The notes under the pieces are model-generated. The model worked only from the letters and a program-made list of their open reading frames with translations, was not told the DNA's origin and made no database searches. From Climacium dendroides (taxonomy: Eukaryota > Streptophyta > Bryopsida > Hypnales > Climaciaceae), in assembly GCA_950106755.1 (NCBI GenBank), contig OX467083.1, positions 285,501-349,500 on the forward strand: a stretch of DNA of 64,000 nt. Direction: 5' to 3'. The position numbers and the translations under genes were made by a program. Below, in pieces: positions 1 through 12,311 of this stretch; position 1 is the first letter of the stretch; every line of letters begins with the position of its first letter.

Positions 1-82
1 AAACTATGTTACCATCTTTCACCAAAAAAACGAATGTAGGAACAACAGTTCGAGAGTATATACAGAATACGTCAATAGTAAC

Positions 83-742
83 CTGCCTTTGTACTACGGA
101 AGGTTTAATTCTTGCAAAGGCAACAAGCTCTTGAAGCTCCACTTTGTTGAAGTTGCTGACCTGCAACATTATAAAGTTCTTCAGCAAGTCTAAACTGCAA
201 AAGGATGTTGGCTCAGATTGATATTACATATTAAAAGTACATCCAAGAAGTCTCTAAGAGCTTGGTGCTGAATTAAGTCTCCAGTAAGATACGTATCATC
301 AACAAGTTTTGACGGTTAACGGCTTGGGTTTTAGGACGCAAGACGATTCGCAGACATAGTCCTTACACCAATTGCCCGTATTTTGAGCTCATCATGCAAC
401 TCTTCCAAAGCCTTCCACCTGCAGATAGGCCATAAGTTAGTATTACTGCACAAGTTGGACACAAGAACTAGCGTTCTACCCTAAAAACTATACCCTAAAA
501 CCCACACTTCGATCGTAGCTTGAAGCTGACAGTTGCAACTACAGATTACAATTAAGCAGAAGGCACATTAAGTAGGCACACCTTTCCTGCCATGATCCAG
601 CATGCTTCATGTCATGACAGACGGCCGAAAAGCATCGAGGATAGTGAAGTAAAAAGAGGTCGACGTACAAGGTTCCCAAGTCCTGTAAGGACGTGCTGAA
701 TTGCTGCTTTGTGACCTCATACCCCAAGTGCCTTGGATGCAG
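83..742 (-). CDS. Aldo-keto reductase, partial (three internal exons)
   Basis: Three minus-strand exons with canonical splice sites can be joined in frame: 582-742, 367-418 and 83-160. The first encodes LHPRHLGYEV and DLFLLHYP; the His in the latter is the catalytic-tetrad His position of aldo-keto reductases (family knowledge). The second encodes WKALEELHDELKIRAIG and the third VSNFNKVELQELVAFARIKP, together giving the conserved AIGVSNF block. Acceptors read AG before CTGCATCC, GTGG and GTCAGC; donors read GTGTGC, GTAAGG and GTTACT. The family reduces aldehydes and ketones with NADPH; the substrate cannot be told. The C-terminal exons lie left of the window, and the N-terminal exon, expected above 742, was not recognised. 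The piece may therefore be a real gene with a distant first exon or a gene fragment. The exons show no stops. Confidence 0.75.
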
Positions 743-806
743 CTGATTATTTAACACAATTCTTTTGTTGGTTTCTCTCCAAAAACCATATATCAAGCTT
801 TACACA

Positions 807-822
807 AAACCCTAAACCCTAA
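807..822. promoter_or_regulatory. Telobox-like motif
   Basis: Two telomere-type units, AAACCCTAAACCCTAA, lie just upstream of the recognised aldo-keto reductase exons on the minus strand. Teloboxes are common in plant promoters and 5' leaders. With only two units this is not an interstitial telomere array. A function here is inference. Confidence 0.25.
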
Positions 823-842
823 GCCCTTAACCTCAGAAAAAT

Positions 843-2740
843 GCAAAACTCTATGCTAAACCATCGGGACCAAAAGAATGCACATCGATATAGAATGACA
901 GAAAAAGAGGAAACAAGTTCAGGTGAAGCGGACAACCGAGTTTAGGGCTACGGATGCAATTGCATGAAAAATTGTTGCAGCAAAAGGAAAGAGATGAAAG
1001 CAAGGCATCCGAGCAAGGAGGAGATGCGTGGTTGGACCAAACCCCGGAGATGCCATCGCCAATGCGCACCGTTCTTCCTGATCAGCATCTTCCGTCGCTG
1101 CTGGAGACGCTCAATCTGCAACAAGGAGCCAGGTTGCAAGAAGGAAATCGCAAGGCCAAAGCTGGCCTGCGGAAATCCCACAATCCCCACTTAAAATCAG
1201 TCCCTTCGGATCTAATATTCTTAAAAATGCCTTTGTACCATTCCAAAAAATTTGCATCACACAAGGTAAACTAGCCCATTGTGGTCAGAATGAGGAGTTT
1301 GACATCATCTCGTTGCTGAAATTCTTCAATTTTTGAGTGGACATTAAGTACTTGAAGTATATAAAGTACCTTGGTAGAAGTACCATTAGAACTTAAATAA
1401 ACTTTAAATGGATGCTTGTAGATTCTTGCCATTACAAAGTAACATACTTATATACAAGAATTTCTTAATGAACATCTTCATTTGAACTTGAATTTATTGG
1501 AAGTGCATTTTAGTGTGTTAACACAATTTCTAGTTATTCATGTCACTTCCAACCTTAAGAAACTTATATGCAAATTCTACTTCCTACAATAATCTCACTA
1601 TTGGGATTAGTGCAATTGACAGCTATCTTAGAGGTATTAATAATGTAAACTTGCCTTGTATCTTGATCCTTCTTCTATTTAAGATTTTTTTGAAAATGAG
1701 AATGAAGTATTGGGAATTTTTTCCCTTAGATTCTCAACTCAATTTTCCAACATAAAGATTTAAAGTTCATAACTCTGTAGTACCCAAATTTGAGATTAAG
1801 ATTAATATTCAAAGTCAAATATTCTAACTCTAGAATACATTAAAAGATATTCGAAGGCAAAAAAACCCCACAAGTTCCTTGAAGTTCCTAGATTGTGGGA
1901 ATTCGCCACATTAGCATTTTATGCAAACCATGCCACAGTACATAATATTAATTCATAATTTTTTTAAAATAAAATTATAATTTTTAAAAAGTTTTTAAAA
2001 TTTTTAATTATAAGAAAGTAATTAAAATTATTTGACAGCAGTGGCTAATTCAAAATTCTTAGGTAGCAAAGGGAAATTAAACAACCTTGAAATGCCCCTC
2101 CCTTGCCTTCAGAAATCTTTAGTAGTGTTGAAGAACTTGTGTTTTAAAATTTGAAAACGAAGAGTAGAGATGAAGTTGAAAGTTTAAAACTACCCTAAAC
2201 CATAAGTAATTCTTCACGAATAGAAGCAAGGAAAAAAGTCAAACAAATATTCAAAATTTTGGAGATTTAAGCAGTAGCCATGCTACAGTATGTGAATGTA
2301 GTGCTTTACTCATCAAAAAATGAACGTAAATATTATTTTTTGTGTCTTTTTTCCTCCGCAAAAGATAATGCCCATCTGTCTTCCACATTCCAATAGATAT
2401 TGTAATTATAGTTCTACTATCACCAAGAAGCCCTTGCATAGTATATATATTCTATCTTTGTACAAACTATTGTGCTTTTTTGATCATTCATTTGGCTTGT
2501 ACAAAGTCATTTGTAATTATTTTGCAAACCTAACACGCTTTTGTTGTTGGTAAAGTACTTTGTAGAGGATGGATGAAACACTAAATTGGATTAGAATGTG
2601 GTAGAATACCTTCTCTACATAAGTACCTACCAATTGGATCAATTGAAAAGTGAAAATAATGTTTTTTTCATCTAAAAAAAAGTACGTTATATTAATACAT
2701 CTTGAAAAAGTACTTTTCTAACGTACTTTGTAGGGGGGCG
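843..2740. other. Intergenic region, no firm gene
   Basis: The stretch is mostly AT-rich and stop-dense. The only block with higher GC and open frames is about 930-1270, where a 106-codon plus-strand frame (954-1274) encodes a Gln/Glu-rich peptide and the minus strand is also partly open. I recognise no domain in either. It could be an exon of an unknown gene or an upstream exon of the reductase. Nothing else was seen. Confidence 0.3.
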
Positions 2741-2757
2741 TAATGTGCTTTCACCCT

Positions 2758-3235
2758 ATGGAGACTGCAAGTCACTCCCAAATTGTTTGGGCCATCCCTA
2801 AACCCAGGTGGGAAAGCACTTTCTGGCACTTCCCACACGACCATTCACCCCAATTTTTTGGGGGGAACCCCCGAGCCCCAACCCAATGGAATGAACTTGG
2901 CCATAACCCCCCCATGTTTTCACCATTTAAATTTTTTTCCCAACTCTCTAAATCCAAAAAGCACTGGGAAGAATTCACTGTGGGGACTTCAAATTACTCC
3001 CAAATTGTTTGAGCCATCCACGAACCCCCAATGGAAAGCACTTCTTCGCACTCCCCGTACTACCATTCACCCCCATATTGGGGGGGACCCCCAAGCCCCA
3101 TCCCAATGGAATGAATTTGAATTGGACACCCCCTATATTCTCCCCATTTAATTTTCTCCCCATTTAATTTTATCCCAACTCCGTAAATCCAAAAAACATT
3201 GGAAGGAATTCACTATGGGGACTGCAAGTCACTCT
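2758..3235. repeat. Tandem repeat, ~225-bp unit, about two copies
   Basis: The phrase GGRGACTGCAAGTCACT starts near 2758, a diverged form starts near 2979, and a third start is near 3215, giving spacings of about 222 and 236 bp. Each unit carries CCCAAATTGTTT, a GGAAAGCACTT block, ACCATTCACCCC, a G-run followed by a C-run, and CCCAATGGAATGAA. The third copy is cut off soon after its start. Open frames inside it are low-complexity by-products of the repeat, not genes. Confidence 0.75.
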
Positions 3236-3640
3236 CCATTTTATGGGGCCTAATTTGCAATTTCAAAGCCAATGGAATAATGTCACATTGATCCCAACAC
3301 TCCCAAGTAATCCCCATTTTCTGTTCTCAAAACCCGTCTCCAAATAATATTGCGTAACTTCACCTCTATGATAAGGTTATCCCAATGAGTCTCCATTTTT
3401 ATTTCCCATCTTTCATGTTTTAGGACCTAAAATATTTAATTCTGTACATCCTTTTTATTTTGGCATATCCTAGACTTGTAACACCAAAACACATTTGTGG
3501 AGTCATTACATGTGTCTATATCACTTTAATCCTACCTTGTACCCATGACTTCACATCCTCCCAGAAAGCTTGAATTTAACACCCTCAAGCTCTTTCCTAT
3601 ACTAATCAGGTGTTTTCCCTATAGGGTAGCACCCCCCCTG
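3236..3640. other. Intergenic, nothing recognised
   Basis: Unique-looking AT-rich sequence without open frames, RNA-gene features or terminal motifs. It ends in a short C-rich stretch near 3630. Confidence 0.4.
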
Positions 3641-3934
3641 CCCTCTTAGTGACAGCAGTGCACCTGCCCGCAGTGAAAGACGCACCAGTGGTTGATGTGG
3701 CCGATTCGTGTTTTTTTGGACGTCATCTGAAACGTCCTTTATTTTTTTTGACATAGTGAAAAACACGTCCGTTCAAAGTGACATCCCTATATTTCCTGAC
3801 GTCTATTATGACGTTTCAGATGACATCACAAAAAATTGTCCCTGATCTGCGCGTTCATCCAAAAACGTAGTGACGTCAAAAATAACGGTGATGTCACAAC
3901 GTAACGCAGTAAAAAACATGGGTTTCTTATAGTG
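3641..3934. mobile_element. CACTA-type element, right terminal region
   Basis: The block ends at 3934 in GGGTTTCTTATAGTG, the reverse complement of a CACTATAAGAAACCC terminus, where the gypsy gag frame on the minus strand stops abruptly. Inside is an inverted repeat, GACGTCATCTGAAACGTC (3719-3736) against its near-complement at 3810-3827, plus several further GACGT motifs, which fits a CACTA subterminal region. The terminus matches the foldback MITE at 16400-20300. No matching left terminus was found, so the left boundary given is only where the GACGT motifs begin. No transposase is visible. Confidence 0.5.
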
Positions 3935-5815
3935 TGAAGGGTGGACGGTCAGGATTGTCTGATTTGGAATCCCATTTCTTCTAGAAATCCTGCCACATAC
4001 CATTCAATTTGCACACTCTGGGCTACCCCGGGGGTTAGTTTAGCAATCAAGCCTTTCACTCTTTGTCCATACTTCCGGACAGACTCTCTGGATTTCATCG
4101 CGATTTTACTGAGCCGTCCGAGTGCTCTGGCTTCCCCTTTAGCTTCCCTAAACGTCAATACAAATTCATCCGTCAATTGATTCCAGTTTGTCCAGATGTT
4201 GTTTGGCAGATCGTTATACTACTTTAAGGCTTTGGCATTAAGTAGTCCATGTAGAATCCGAAGTCTCGTTCCATCATCCTCCTGATTGGCTCGACCAATG
4301 GAGTTGAATTCCACCAACTAATCGTCTACATCCTAACCGCCATCACCATAAAACGTTGAATACTTCAATCGAGTGACTTGCCTGGCCATTTCGTCCAGCT
4401 GGGCCTCCAAGTCTTCCGATGGCGGTCCGGATGAGCTGGGATTGTTCGTATTGTCCGTAAGATCCTCCGGACTAGGAGTTGCTTCGAATCCTAGGTCTGA
4501 AACTGAAACGTCCTCCGGTGGACTAGGTATAACGATGCTATTGTCGCAACCTAACTTTTTTATTTTTCTCTCTATCGTATTTGAAAACATGGAATCCGGA
4601 TTAAGTATACCCGGATTGGTACAGAAAGGAAGGAAAAGCTAAGAGTTAGGAAGACTATGATAGTAAGCCCTGAATGAACCGGAACATGGAGCGGTACGGA
4701 TATCGGAAACGAATCCGGTCTAGTCCCATAGCCGGAGGAATGGATCCGGGATTTACGTCCAGAAAATCGGAAAAAAGTAATGATTAGGTTTCTAGGGTAC
4801 AAAAGAGACTGCTTTAGGGTTTGGGTTGTCATTTGCACCTGGGAGCGCTAGCGTATGTGGCACGCTCTCAGTACTTTGTGTTTGTGTTTGAGAAGTGAGT
4901 GTGTCTTAGAATTCTTGTGAGTTGTGCGAAGTTGTGTGTGAGTGTGTTTGCTCCCTGTACGCTAATCAGAGATTAGAGAAGAATTGGTTGCGTGTATCTG
5001 AGTGTGGCCGGTTGAGATTGGGTGAGCGCTGCGAGAGTCTGTGTGAGATTGGCGCTTTAGGCGACTCGGTTGAGACCAAGGAGTGAGAAAATGGGACGTG
5101 CGGCTAGAAGAGGAGTGAGGTAGTGATTTGAAGAAACAACGGATGCCACAGTTAAAGCGCGGAAGAAATCACGGACAAACAAGTGCACACAAGATAGAAA
5201 TCAGGGTGAGAAAGGTGGCGCCTTTAGAGCCCAGTAGTGAGTAGGAGAGAGCGCAGTTAATGGAAGACCTCTCCGCCATGGGGTGCGCGGGTTTCTTGGG
5301 AAAACCTTGGGGCTTCCAGAGTGAGGCCATAATTAGGGAGCTCATAGAAAGAGCCCCTAACGAGTTTGATAACTCCCTTCGACCGGCTCCGCCCATGTGG
5401 ACGCGAGAGATTTGGAGGAGAGTTTATGACTTAGAGGAAGGCGGCACAGCGTAGGCCAGCCGGAAGGGAGACTTCGTACGTGGAAAGTTCAAGGGAACGG
5501 CCAACCCCAAGGACGGACTCGCCATCAAAGATTGTGTCAATGCGCGACACCGGCGGCTGCTCAAATTCTTAGTACCCATCCTACATCCGGAAAAACCCAC
5601 TCGGGTGACTTCCACAATCGAAAATGCTATTTTTGGAGCCCTGAGCGGAAAAAAGAGGATGAATTGGGCGGGCTACATTCACACGTTGATGAATGTCTTG
5701 GTCTCAAATGTGGAAAAGAATAGGGCTACTCCGGTATGCCCCTACCTTCTCCACCTGTACAAGAATCAGAGTCTCCTGACTTCAGAGGAGAAGAAGGAGT
5801 GGAGAGCTCAAATGG

Positions 5816-8800
5816 TGTGGGAATGTGATCCCACATGCTAGGCCCAGAATACTAGCATATGACGGAAAAATTCAAAAATTGTTCCCTTAAAAAGGAAAGT
5901 TTTTGAGTTCTCCTAGGAAGTTAGGTTAATTTAGGAAAAACCGGATTTCCGGATCCGGGAAAATTTCATTAGGTCTAAAAGAACCTAATTCCGGAACCCT
6001 AGAAAGTTCCGGAAATTGGATGACGGCGTCGGCCCTAAAAACCAGACACCGGATCCGTACTAGGGATAGGGTTTTGCCACCAAAACCTGTCCCGTACATT
6101 CATCCGACTAACCGACTATCTGGCCAGTATAAGAGGAGGACTGTAGCCAGCAGTGGGCACGAGTACTTCCTTGTTTTTTGTTCCACTGTTGATTTCCGTC
6201 TTCCTAGCTTTGTGAGAATTCTGGTAGATTGAGGGACTATGTGAGTTGCGATCGTGCAAGGGTTACCGGAGTGAAATTTTGTGAGTAGGAAAGTTAGGGA
6301 GAGGTTGTGTGAGGCTTTCTTGTGAGCACGATGTCTTCTAGGGCAAGCCGGCGCAAATTGAAGGATCTTCTCGAGGACTCAGACGAAGAGATGCCGCCAC
6401 CGCTGCCCTGGCCGAGGACCATTCCGGTGATGAAGGTAGTTCCGGAGGTTCCTACCGAGGAGGACTGGTTGGTGCGCTTGCGGGAGAACCTCAACAACAT
6501 GGGGTGTGATGGGCTCCTGGAGGTGCCGTAGGGGATCCGAGAGGAGAGTCTGGTGTTTGACATACTTCGTCTGGAAAGTGGCATCTTGGATACCACCCTC
6601 CGGACGAAGCCAGACCTATGGATGGTTAACACATGGAGGGCCGTCTACAAGTTCCGGGAGGCGTCGGACAAGGTCATGAAGAAGAATCAGGAGGTGATGG
6701 AGGGCGAATTTTGGGCGCCCGCCAATCTGAATGAAGGTCACCAAGTTTCTGACCTGGTGAATCCGGAGTACCGGGATGTGATAGCATTCTTTAATCCTAT
6801 CTCCATCCGACTAAGCCGCGGCGAGTGGTAGCGAAGGTAGCCTCCGCCATCTTGGGGAGCCTCCAGGGTAAAATGATGATGGATTGAGTAACCATCATCC
6901 ATGAGTTAATCGGGGACCTTGTGCGTTCCCTCCGGTCGGGGAAGAAGGGTTAGAGTCCCCTTCCAGCGTATTTGTCCCATCTGTATGCTCATCACTCCCT
7001 ACTTAAGGCAAACGAGGAGAGCGCCTACTAGGAGCTAGTTCAGCTCCAGTAGTACGGGGGAGAAGAACGCTCTCCTCCAGACGGACCGGACGATGAGGAG
7101 ATGGAGGACGAGGAGCCACTCACTCCTCTAAAGAAGAAGCAACGACGGACTAGGACGTCGCCGGTGAATCCGACAGAAGATCCTCCCGCACCGGAGCCAC
7201 GGGAAGAAGAAGTTTAGGAGCAGAAGACGGAGACCAGGCCGGCCCCAGAAGAAGTCCGACCTTCTACGCAATAGGTTGGGCCGGTACAACCGCAAGCTGG
7301 TACCACTCAGGCCGAGGCCGGACCCTCTCGGTCCAAGATGATGGAGGTAGAGGAGGGAGATAGGACCCACATGCAACTAGGAGGGACGCCATTAGAGGAC
7401 ATCCAGGAGATGGCTTAGCACCTAGTATGGCGGGCAGATGACCTCACTAAGCTTTGCAAGAATTACGATGGGGCTCTCAAACGGGTGTGCCGGAAGATAG
7501 CACTAATTGATCGGAACGCCATCTTCCGGAGGACGGATGCGTTGATGGCGGCGGAGCAGCAAAACGGTCTCCTAATAGAGGAACAGAAGAAGCTGGTGAC
7601 GGAGTTGGGAACGTTACGCGTGGAGAACCGGACGTTGCGGGACCAAGTCCGAGATTCAGAATCCAAGTGTGTGGGATTAGAGAGGACTCTCCGCACAGCC
7701 CAAGAAATGGCCCGGCTCATAGAAGGGGGCCACCGCCGACAGATAGTGACATTATGTCAAGGTATAGTCTGGCTCCGGAGCTCTTTGGAAGTACCGACGG
7801 ATTGTATCAATAAAGCCCGGCTGTTTGAAGCCAACCTCAACGCAGCCACCAGTTGGAGTCGGGTTCACATCATCAAGTGCTTATTAGAGCAAGCAAGACG
7901 GATGGACGCATCCCGGGCAGATATGTGGGAGATGATGGAGTATTTGGCTCCCACTGAGTCGGATCCGGTAACTCTTTCTTCCCCCTCCGCGCAAACTTTG
8001 GTGGTTACGGAAGGCAATAATCCGGAACCCATGGTTACTAAAGTAGCACCGGTGGTACCGGTGGATCCGGAACTTTCACCACCACCTGGAAGGCCAGAAG
8101 GAGTGGACTGGGGAGCTGTGGTACCCCAAGGAAGCGAAGATCTACTTCTGGTGACCCCGACCATCAACTTCACGGATACTTCTCCGGAAGCTCACAGTGG
8201 TCGGACGGTACAGTCCTCTCCTCGTCATAAGAAGACCCAAAAGGATTCCAGGGGAAGTCCGGACGTTCTGATAGTCGGGACCTGGAGTGTAGACCGGGAC
8301 CCCAACATCGTGGAGGTCCAAAGATGGGGACAAAGGAGTCCAAGTCTGTTTCCTCCGAGGAGTAGCCGGAAGGAGGTGAAGTTGGATTTGCTGAAGGACT
8401 ATGTTCTTCTCGAGGATCCGGATTCCAAAGAATAGTGTGCAGTAGTGTAGTATAGCGGCAATACCGGAGTCCAGCAATCAAAAGCCGAAAAAATAGGATT
8501 TGAGATTTACTGGAAATCTAGCGGACTAGTATGAATGTTTTGTAGGATTTTTAGGATGATGTTAGTCTTAGTATAAGTAGGGGTTTTGATGGCCTTTCTG
8601 GTCATTCGCATCCATCCCATAGTTCCAGCATTGTACCTTTTTGAGCTTAATTCCAAGTGTTTGGAGTATCCATTTTCTTATCTTTTTGTATGTGGTACAT
8701 GTTTGTGGGAGGTGTGGGTCCATTCTTGCTTTTCCGGAGACTGAGAACTTACCTTGAGTAGCAAGAGTCGATTTCGTGAGCGATTTCCGGATGTATTAAC

Positions 8801-9519
8801 TTGATGGGGAGATCAACCGGATGGTTTCGGCAATAGTATTAGTGTAGTACTGCTCGGATGCAGGTATAGCCTGCGTGTAAGATACAGCCTTAGGTGAAAG
8901 GGGTATCTGAGAGGCTGCTAGCAACTTTTGTGTACGAAAGTATTGCAAGATGTGCCCGAATTCCGGATTGCCGGAATTCCCGTAGAACAGAGTCAAAGCC
9001 CCAGCGCAAGCCCAAGAGAGTACAAGGAAACCCACCCAGTCGACAAGAGGCTCAATGCTCGGTTAAGGTTAGAATGTCGTTGTAGTCCTTGACCGTCCTT
9101 ATGTGACCTAATCCGAAAAGCCTTTCGGATTTGTGAGGAGACAGAACAGGAGGACACTTCCGATCCCTGAAGAGTTAGGATAGTGCTAGTATTAGAGAGA
9201 GAGAAAGAGAGCATGTTTCCGGACACGGTAAGCATCCAGACGGTGGATCTGGCCACTCGTCACCCAAACCCAGGGATCCCGGAAGGGGCACTGAACGGTT
9301 TCCGGATTCTTCCGGAACCCATCTGGCACTAGTGGCCGGATCGGACCTATAGTCCGGAGTAGTCTGACGGAGAGAAAGCGATTGCTTAGATTAGGTTATC
9401 CTATAGATCTGTAAACCTCAAGTCCTCGTGGGAACGATTCCAGAGCGGTTTACTCTAAGTGGGCCTTTGGTGTGAATTAAGGACTAATTGGAGGAATACT
9501 GGTCCGACTAATCGCTACA
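5816..9519 (+). mobile_element. A1: solo-LTR-like A unit inserted in C1
   Basis: The unit begins TGTGGGAATGTGATCCCACA and ends CCGACTAATCGCTACA, flanked by perfect AATGG copies at 5811-5815 and 9520-9524; length is 3704 bp. The interrupted C gene reads through exactly when A1 and one AATGG are removed, confirmed by the uninterrupted sequence at 13918-13960 in C2. There are no direct terminal repeats. TATAAG sites lie at 6129 (upstream of the gene) and 8572 (downstream). Confidence 0.95.
6331..8435 (+). pseudogene. A1 LTR gene, several stops
   Basis: ATG 6331 opens MSSRASRRKLKDLLEDSDEE, then MKVVPEVPTEEDW, NNMGCDGLLEVP and a stop at 6529 where A2 has Trp. The N-terminal domain continues with ILDTTLRTKPDLW and GHQVSDLVNPEYRDV. 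More stops and a frameshift lie between 6790 and 7410; one at about 7414 is CAG in A2. From 7485 to the stop at 8433 it is open for 316 codons: RNAIFRRTDALMAAEQQN, a long coiled coil, INKARLFEANLNAATSWS and a Pro-rich tail ending DPDSKE. Only this downstream part is intact. An independent start there is possible but more likely reflects chance survival. Confidence 0.75.
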
Positions 9520-10996
9520 AATGGCTCTCTGGACGTGTGGTGGATCAGATGAAGAATCCGAAATGGAACTGGATAGCCTGGAACTGGAAGATAAAGGTGA
9601 AAACCCTAGGAAGAGGTCTTTAAAAGAGGAAGAAGAAGAAGAGGAAGAAGAGAAGGTTCCTCTCAACCGAAGGAGGACCAAGCGAACGTCTAGTTTAAGG
9701 GGCTCTCCTTCAATACCTCGCAAGGACAAAGGACTGGAACCAATGGAGCTAGTCGTTCCGAAGAAGCAAGAGCCAGTGGAGGTGGTTAAGCAAAGACCCA
9801 CTCCGCCATCTTAGTTGATGGACCTGACGAGCCCATACAACGACCTAATCCAGATTTTTAGTGCAGTGAGAGTGGATTGGGAGGTGAAGACCACTACGCT
9901 TCGTGAAGTGGCGAACTTGGTGGGAAGTATTGTTGTAGCACAAGAAAGCAAAATCCTTCTCTAAGACTCAATATTTCTTAAAAGAGGCCTTAAAGTGACT
10001 CGAGTATCGTTCCCACAAAGATCGAATTCCTAGGTTCACAATTACCGGAAAATGGTAGAGTGATGGTCACGAAACACAAAACCCCAAGCAAAACAATAGA
10101 CCGGAACTCTACTTGGTATCATTGTTTTCTTGGACAAACACGACCGGATCCCTCCGGTCCAACAATTACTAATACACGTTAGACCGGATCTTCCCGATCT
10201 AACAACACTGACCGGATCTAATCCGGTTTAACACCCACTTGTTTAGCACGCAGATTCTCTAACTGGTTGGTTTCCTACCCCACATCTTTATACTACCCCA
10301 TAATCCTCCCAACACTTCTATTCACATACCTCTAGTAGTTTCCCATATTTATGTTTTACAGACCGTAATCGGGATCCGCGTTTCCACAGATCTAACCTTA
10401 ACCTCTAGTATTCACATCCGGTCCAGATCTCTACTTGTAACCATGTCGAGTTTAACCTCTGAACGAAGAGGGATCTACTAATTGGGATTTAGGAAGGAAG
10501 CTTAACTCCTACCCTCCAATTTTAAAGTGTCAGAAGTTTCACTATGTGATCAAACTTTCAAAAATAAACTTTCAAATCCTACAAATGAGAAAACAAACCG
10601 TCCTCACAACTGGAAAGGAAACGCAGTCGTGTCCAGCAGGTCACGCAAGCCAGTCTAGTTCCTCCTAACCAATGCTACAATGACAGCCTACTGAGTTAGT
10701 CCTAAATCCGGTCTGAACTAGCGGGGAAGAGAAGGGAAACGTGCGCTGCGGAGGCATGCTAATCCTTACTCTTTCCGGAGAGTGGTCCTCAATCCGTACT
10801 CCTTCTGAGTCCATTCCTAGTCCACACTAGAGATTCCTTCTGCCTCCATCCACACGCACTAATTCAATATTGGACCGGATAAACTCAACATCCGAGCACA
10901 CCTTGTATCCATTTACACTCACTTTCTAGTCTGGACTTCCAAAACATGGACAAGTGCCAAGTACACACAACTATGATTTGTTCAATCACTCCAAGA

Positions 10997-11123
10997 CACT
11001 ACAAGAAAATGGGATGTTTCGTGATTGGGCAATTTGACTTCCTCGTGACTAAAATTTGGTCATAAATTAGTTTCGCAACTATAATGTGACTACTGTAGTG
11101 TTTTGGCTGTTTCAGTTATAGTG
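10997..11123. mobile_element. Small CACTA MITE inside D2
   Basis: A 127-bp block starts CACTACAAGAAAATGGG and ends TTTCAGTTATAGTG. The left terminus matches the common plant CACTA end and resembles the other CACTA-type ends at 3934 and 16400. A clear 3-bp duplication was not found, so exact limits are uncertain. No coding capacity. Confidence 0.5.
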
Positions 11124-11549
11124 GACAAGTTGCATTTAAGTCACGGCGCAGTTAAGGGTGATATTAGCGATGAGAACGAAATGGACTTGGAAACCCTCAG
11201 GTACTCATGAATATAAGAAAATAAGATAAAGATGCACACTGGGACCAAGCAAGTTCCGAATTTAAATACTAAACTACTCCCTCAAAATCCTATCCTAAAA
11301 GTATCCTACCAGCCAATCAAGGCCAAACACGTTTCATTCCCTTACTACTTTCTAGCCTTGTTGACTTTCATTTAAATTCCCACTACTTCCGCTAAAAATG
11401 GATCTCAGATCCTATAATTACGGACCCAGTCACTTTCCAACTGCTAGTGGCCGTGTTACTCAAAAAGTAAACATCCTAATTATGTACAACTATCCAAAAA
11501 TTTTAGGCTTTCACTACCCTATCTTCAAAAATTTACCCTAAGTAACTTC

Positions 11550-12311
11550 CTAAGTTCTAAACTTCTTCGCGGCCGGCTTGTTTACGGTTCTGGTCTTCTG
11601 TCCCTGGCGTGTCTTACCCCGGGCGGCGAGCTTCTTCTTCTTGGTTACTGCAGCCTTGGTTGCCCGAGTCTCTGCTAGTGCTTGATCCGGGTCAGAATAC
11701 GGCTCCGAGTCTTCCTCAGTTCCGGATTCTTCATCCTTGTCCTCTTCTTCTTCTTCTTCCTCCTCGTCATCGTCCTCTTGAATCGGCCTCTTCTTTTGTG
11801 TTGACATAATTGGCAGCTTCTTCTTCTACGTGGTTGGTGTGGGCGGAACCTTGGCCCTAGCACTCTGAGGAGTGGTTTCTTCAATTGTTCCACCTTTCCC
11901 GGATCCTCATCCCTGAGATTCGGTCTTCCTTTCCACCCTCAACCCGGATTCACTTTTCAAAGCTAACTTAAGTGGGGTGGAGGGAAATACCTTCTCCTTC
12001 TTTGTTGGAGGGGTTGGAGAAACTGGAGATGATTCACTTAGGTCGATAAACTTGTTGCTCAGCCCTGGTTTGGACACGTTCTTCTTCTCGGGCGGTTCCG
12101 GTCCATATTTCGTCTTTTCTTCATCTGCGGCCTTCACCTCCTCCAATGGTTTCTTCGTCTCGCCTGTTGTCTCCACTTCTCCGGTCTTCTCCTCCTCAGC
12201 AGCCTTCACTGCTTCTGTTGCATTGAGAGCAATATCCGTTACTTCCCCTAATAGGGAAGTCATTTCTCTCTTAGGCTCAGGCCGAATGGGAGAGCTTGGT
12301 ACGTCCTCCAC
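11550..12311 (-). pseudogene. D2 LTR gene, C-terminal part only
   Basis: Open frames at 12311-11907 and 11807-11550, interrupted by a stop, encode a Lys/Glu/Pro/Thr-rich segment (SSPVSPTPPTKKEKV) and then a poly-acid stretch and SEPYSDPDQALAETRA, followed by a Lys/Arg-rich end. The last part matches D1, which has SEPYSYLDQELA and a basic tail. The N-terminal domain and the KARLF region are absent. Either a deletion removed them or this is a shortened sub-family. Confidence 0.65.

Noticed and set aside
807..822. Interstitial telomere array
   Set aside because: Only two units are present, typical of a telobox motif rather than telomeric DNA.
2743..3163. Open frames of up to 122 codons in the tandem repeat
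   Set aside because: They repeat with the unit, lie on both strands and have biased composition; no domain is seen.
3935..4590. A minus-strand frame reading from gag into element C (about 4333-4590) as one protein
   Set aside because: The part above 4541 belongs to the C LTR; the GCTAT duplication marks the boundary, and gag continues at 21771.
5816..9519. A units as DNA transposons or non-LTR elements
   Set aside because: The 5-bp duplications, TG/CA ends, and the A4 copy abutting a primer-binding site and gag point to LTRs. The ends are not matching inverted repeats beyond TGT/ACA, and there is no poly-A tail or reverse transcriptase.
9508..9801. Serine-rich minus-strand frame opposite the C1 linker
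   Set aside because: It is the complement of GAA/GAG codons in the acidic linker of the C1 gene. Similar Ser or Leu runs at 28076-28292, 62110-62400 and 13931-14137 have the same cause.
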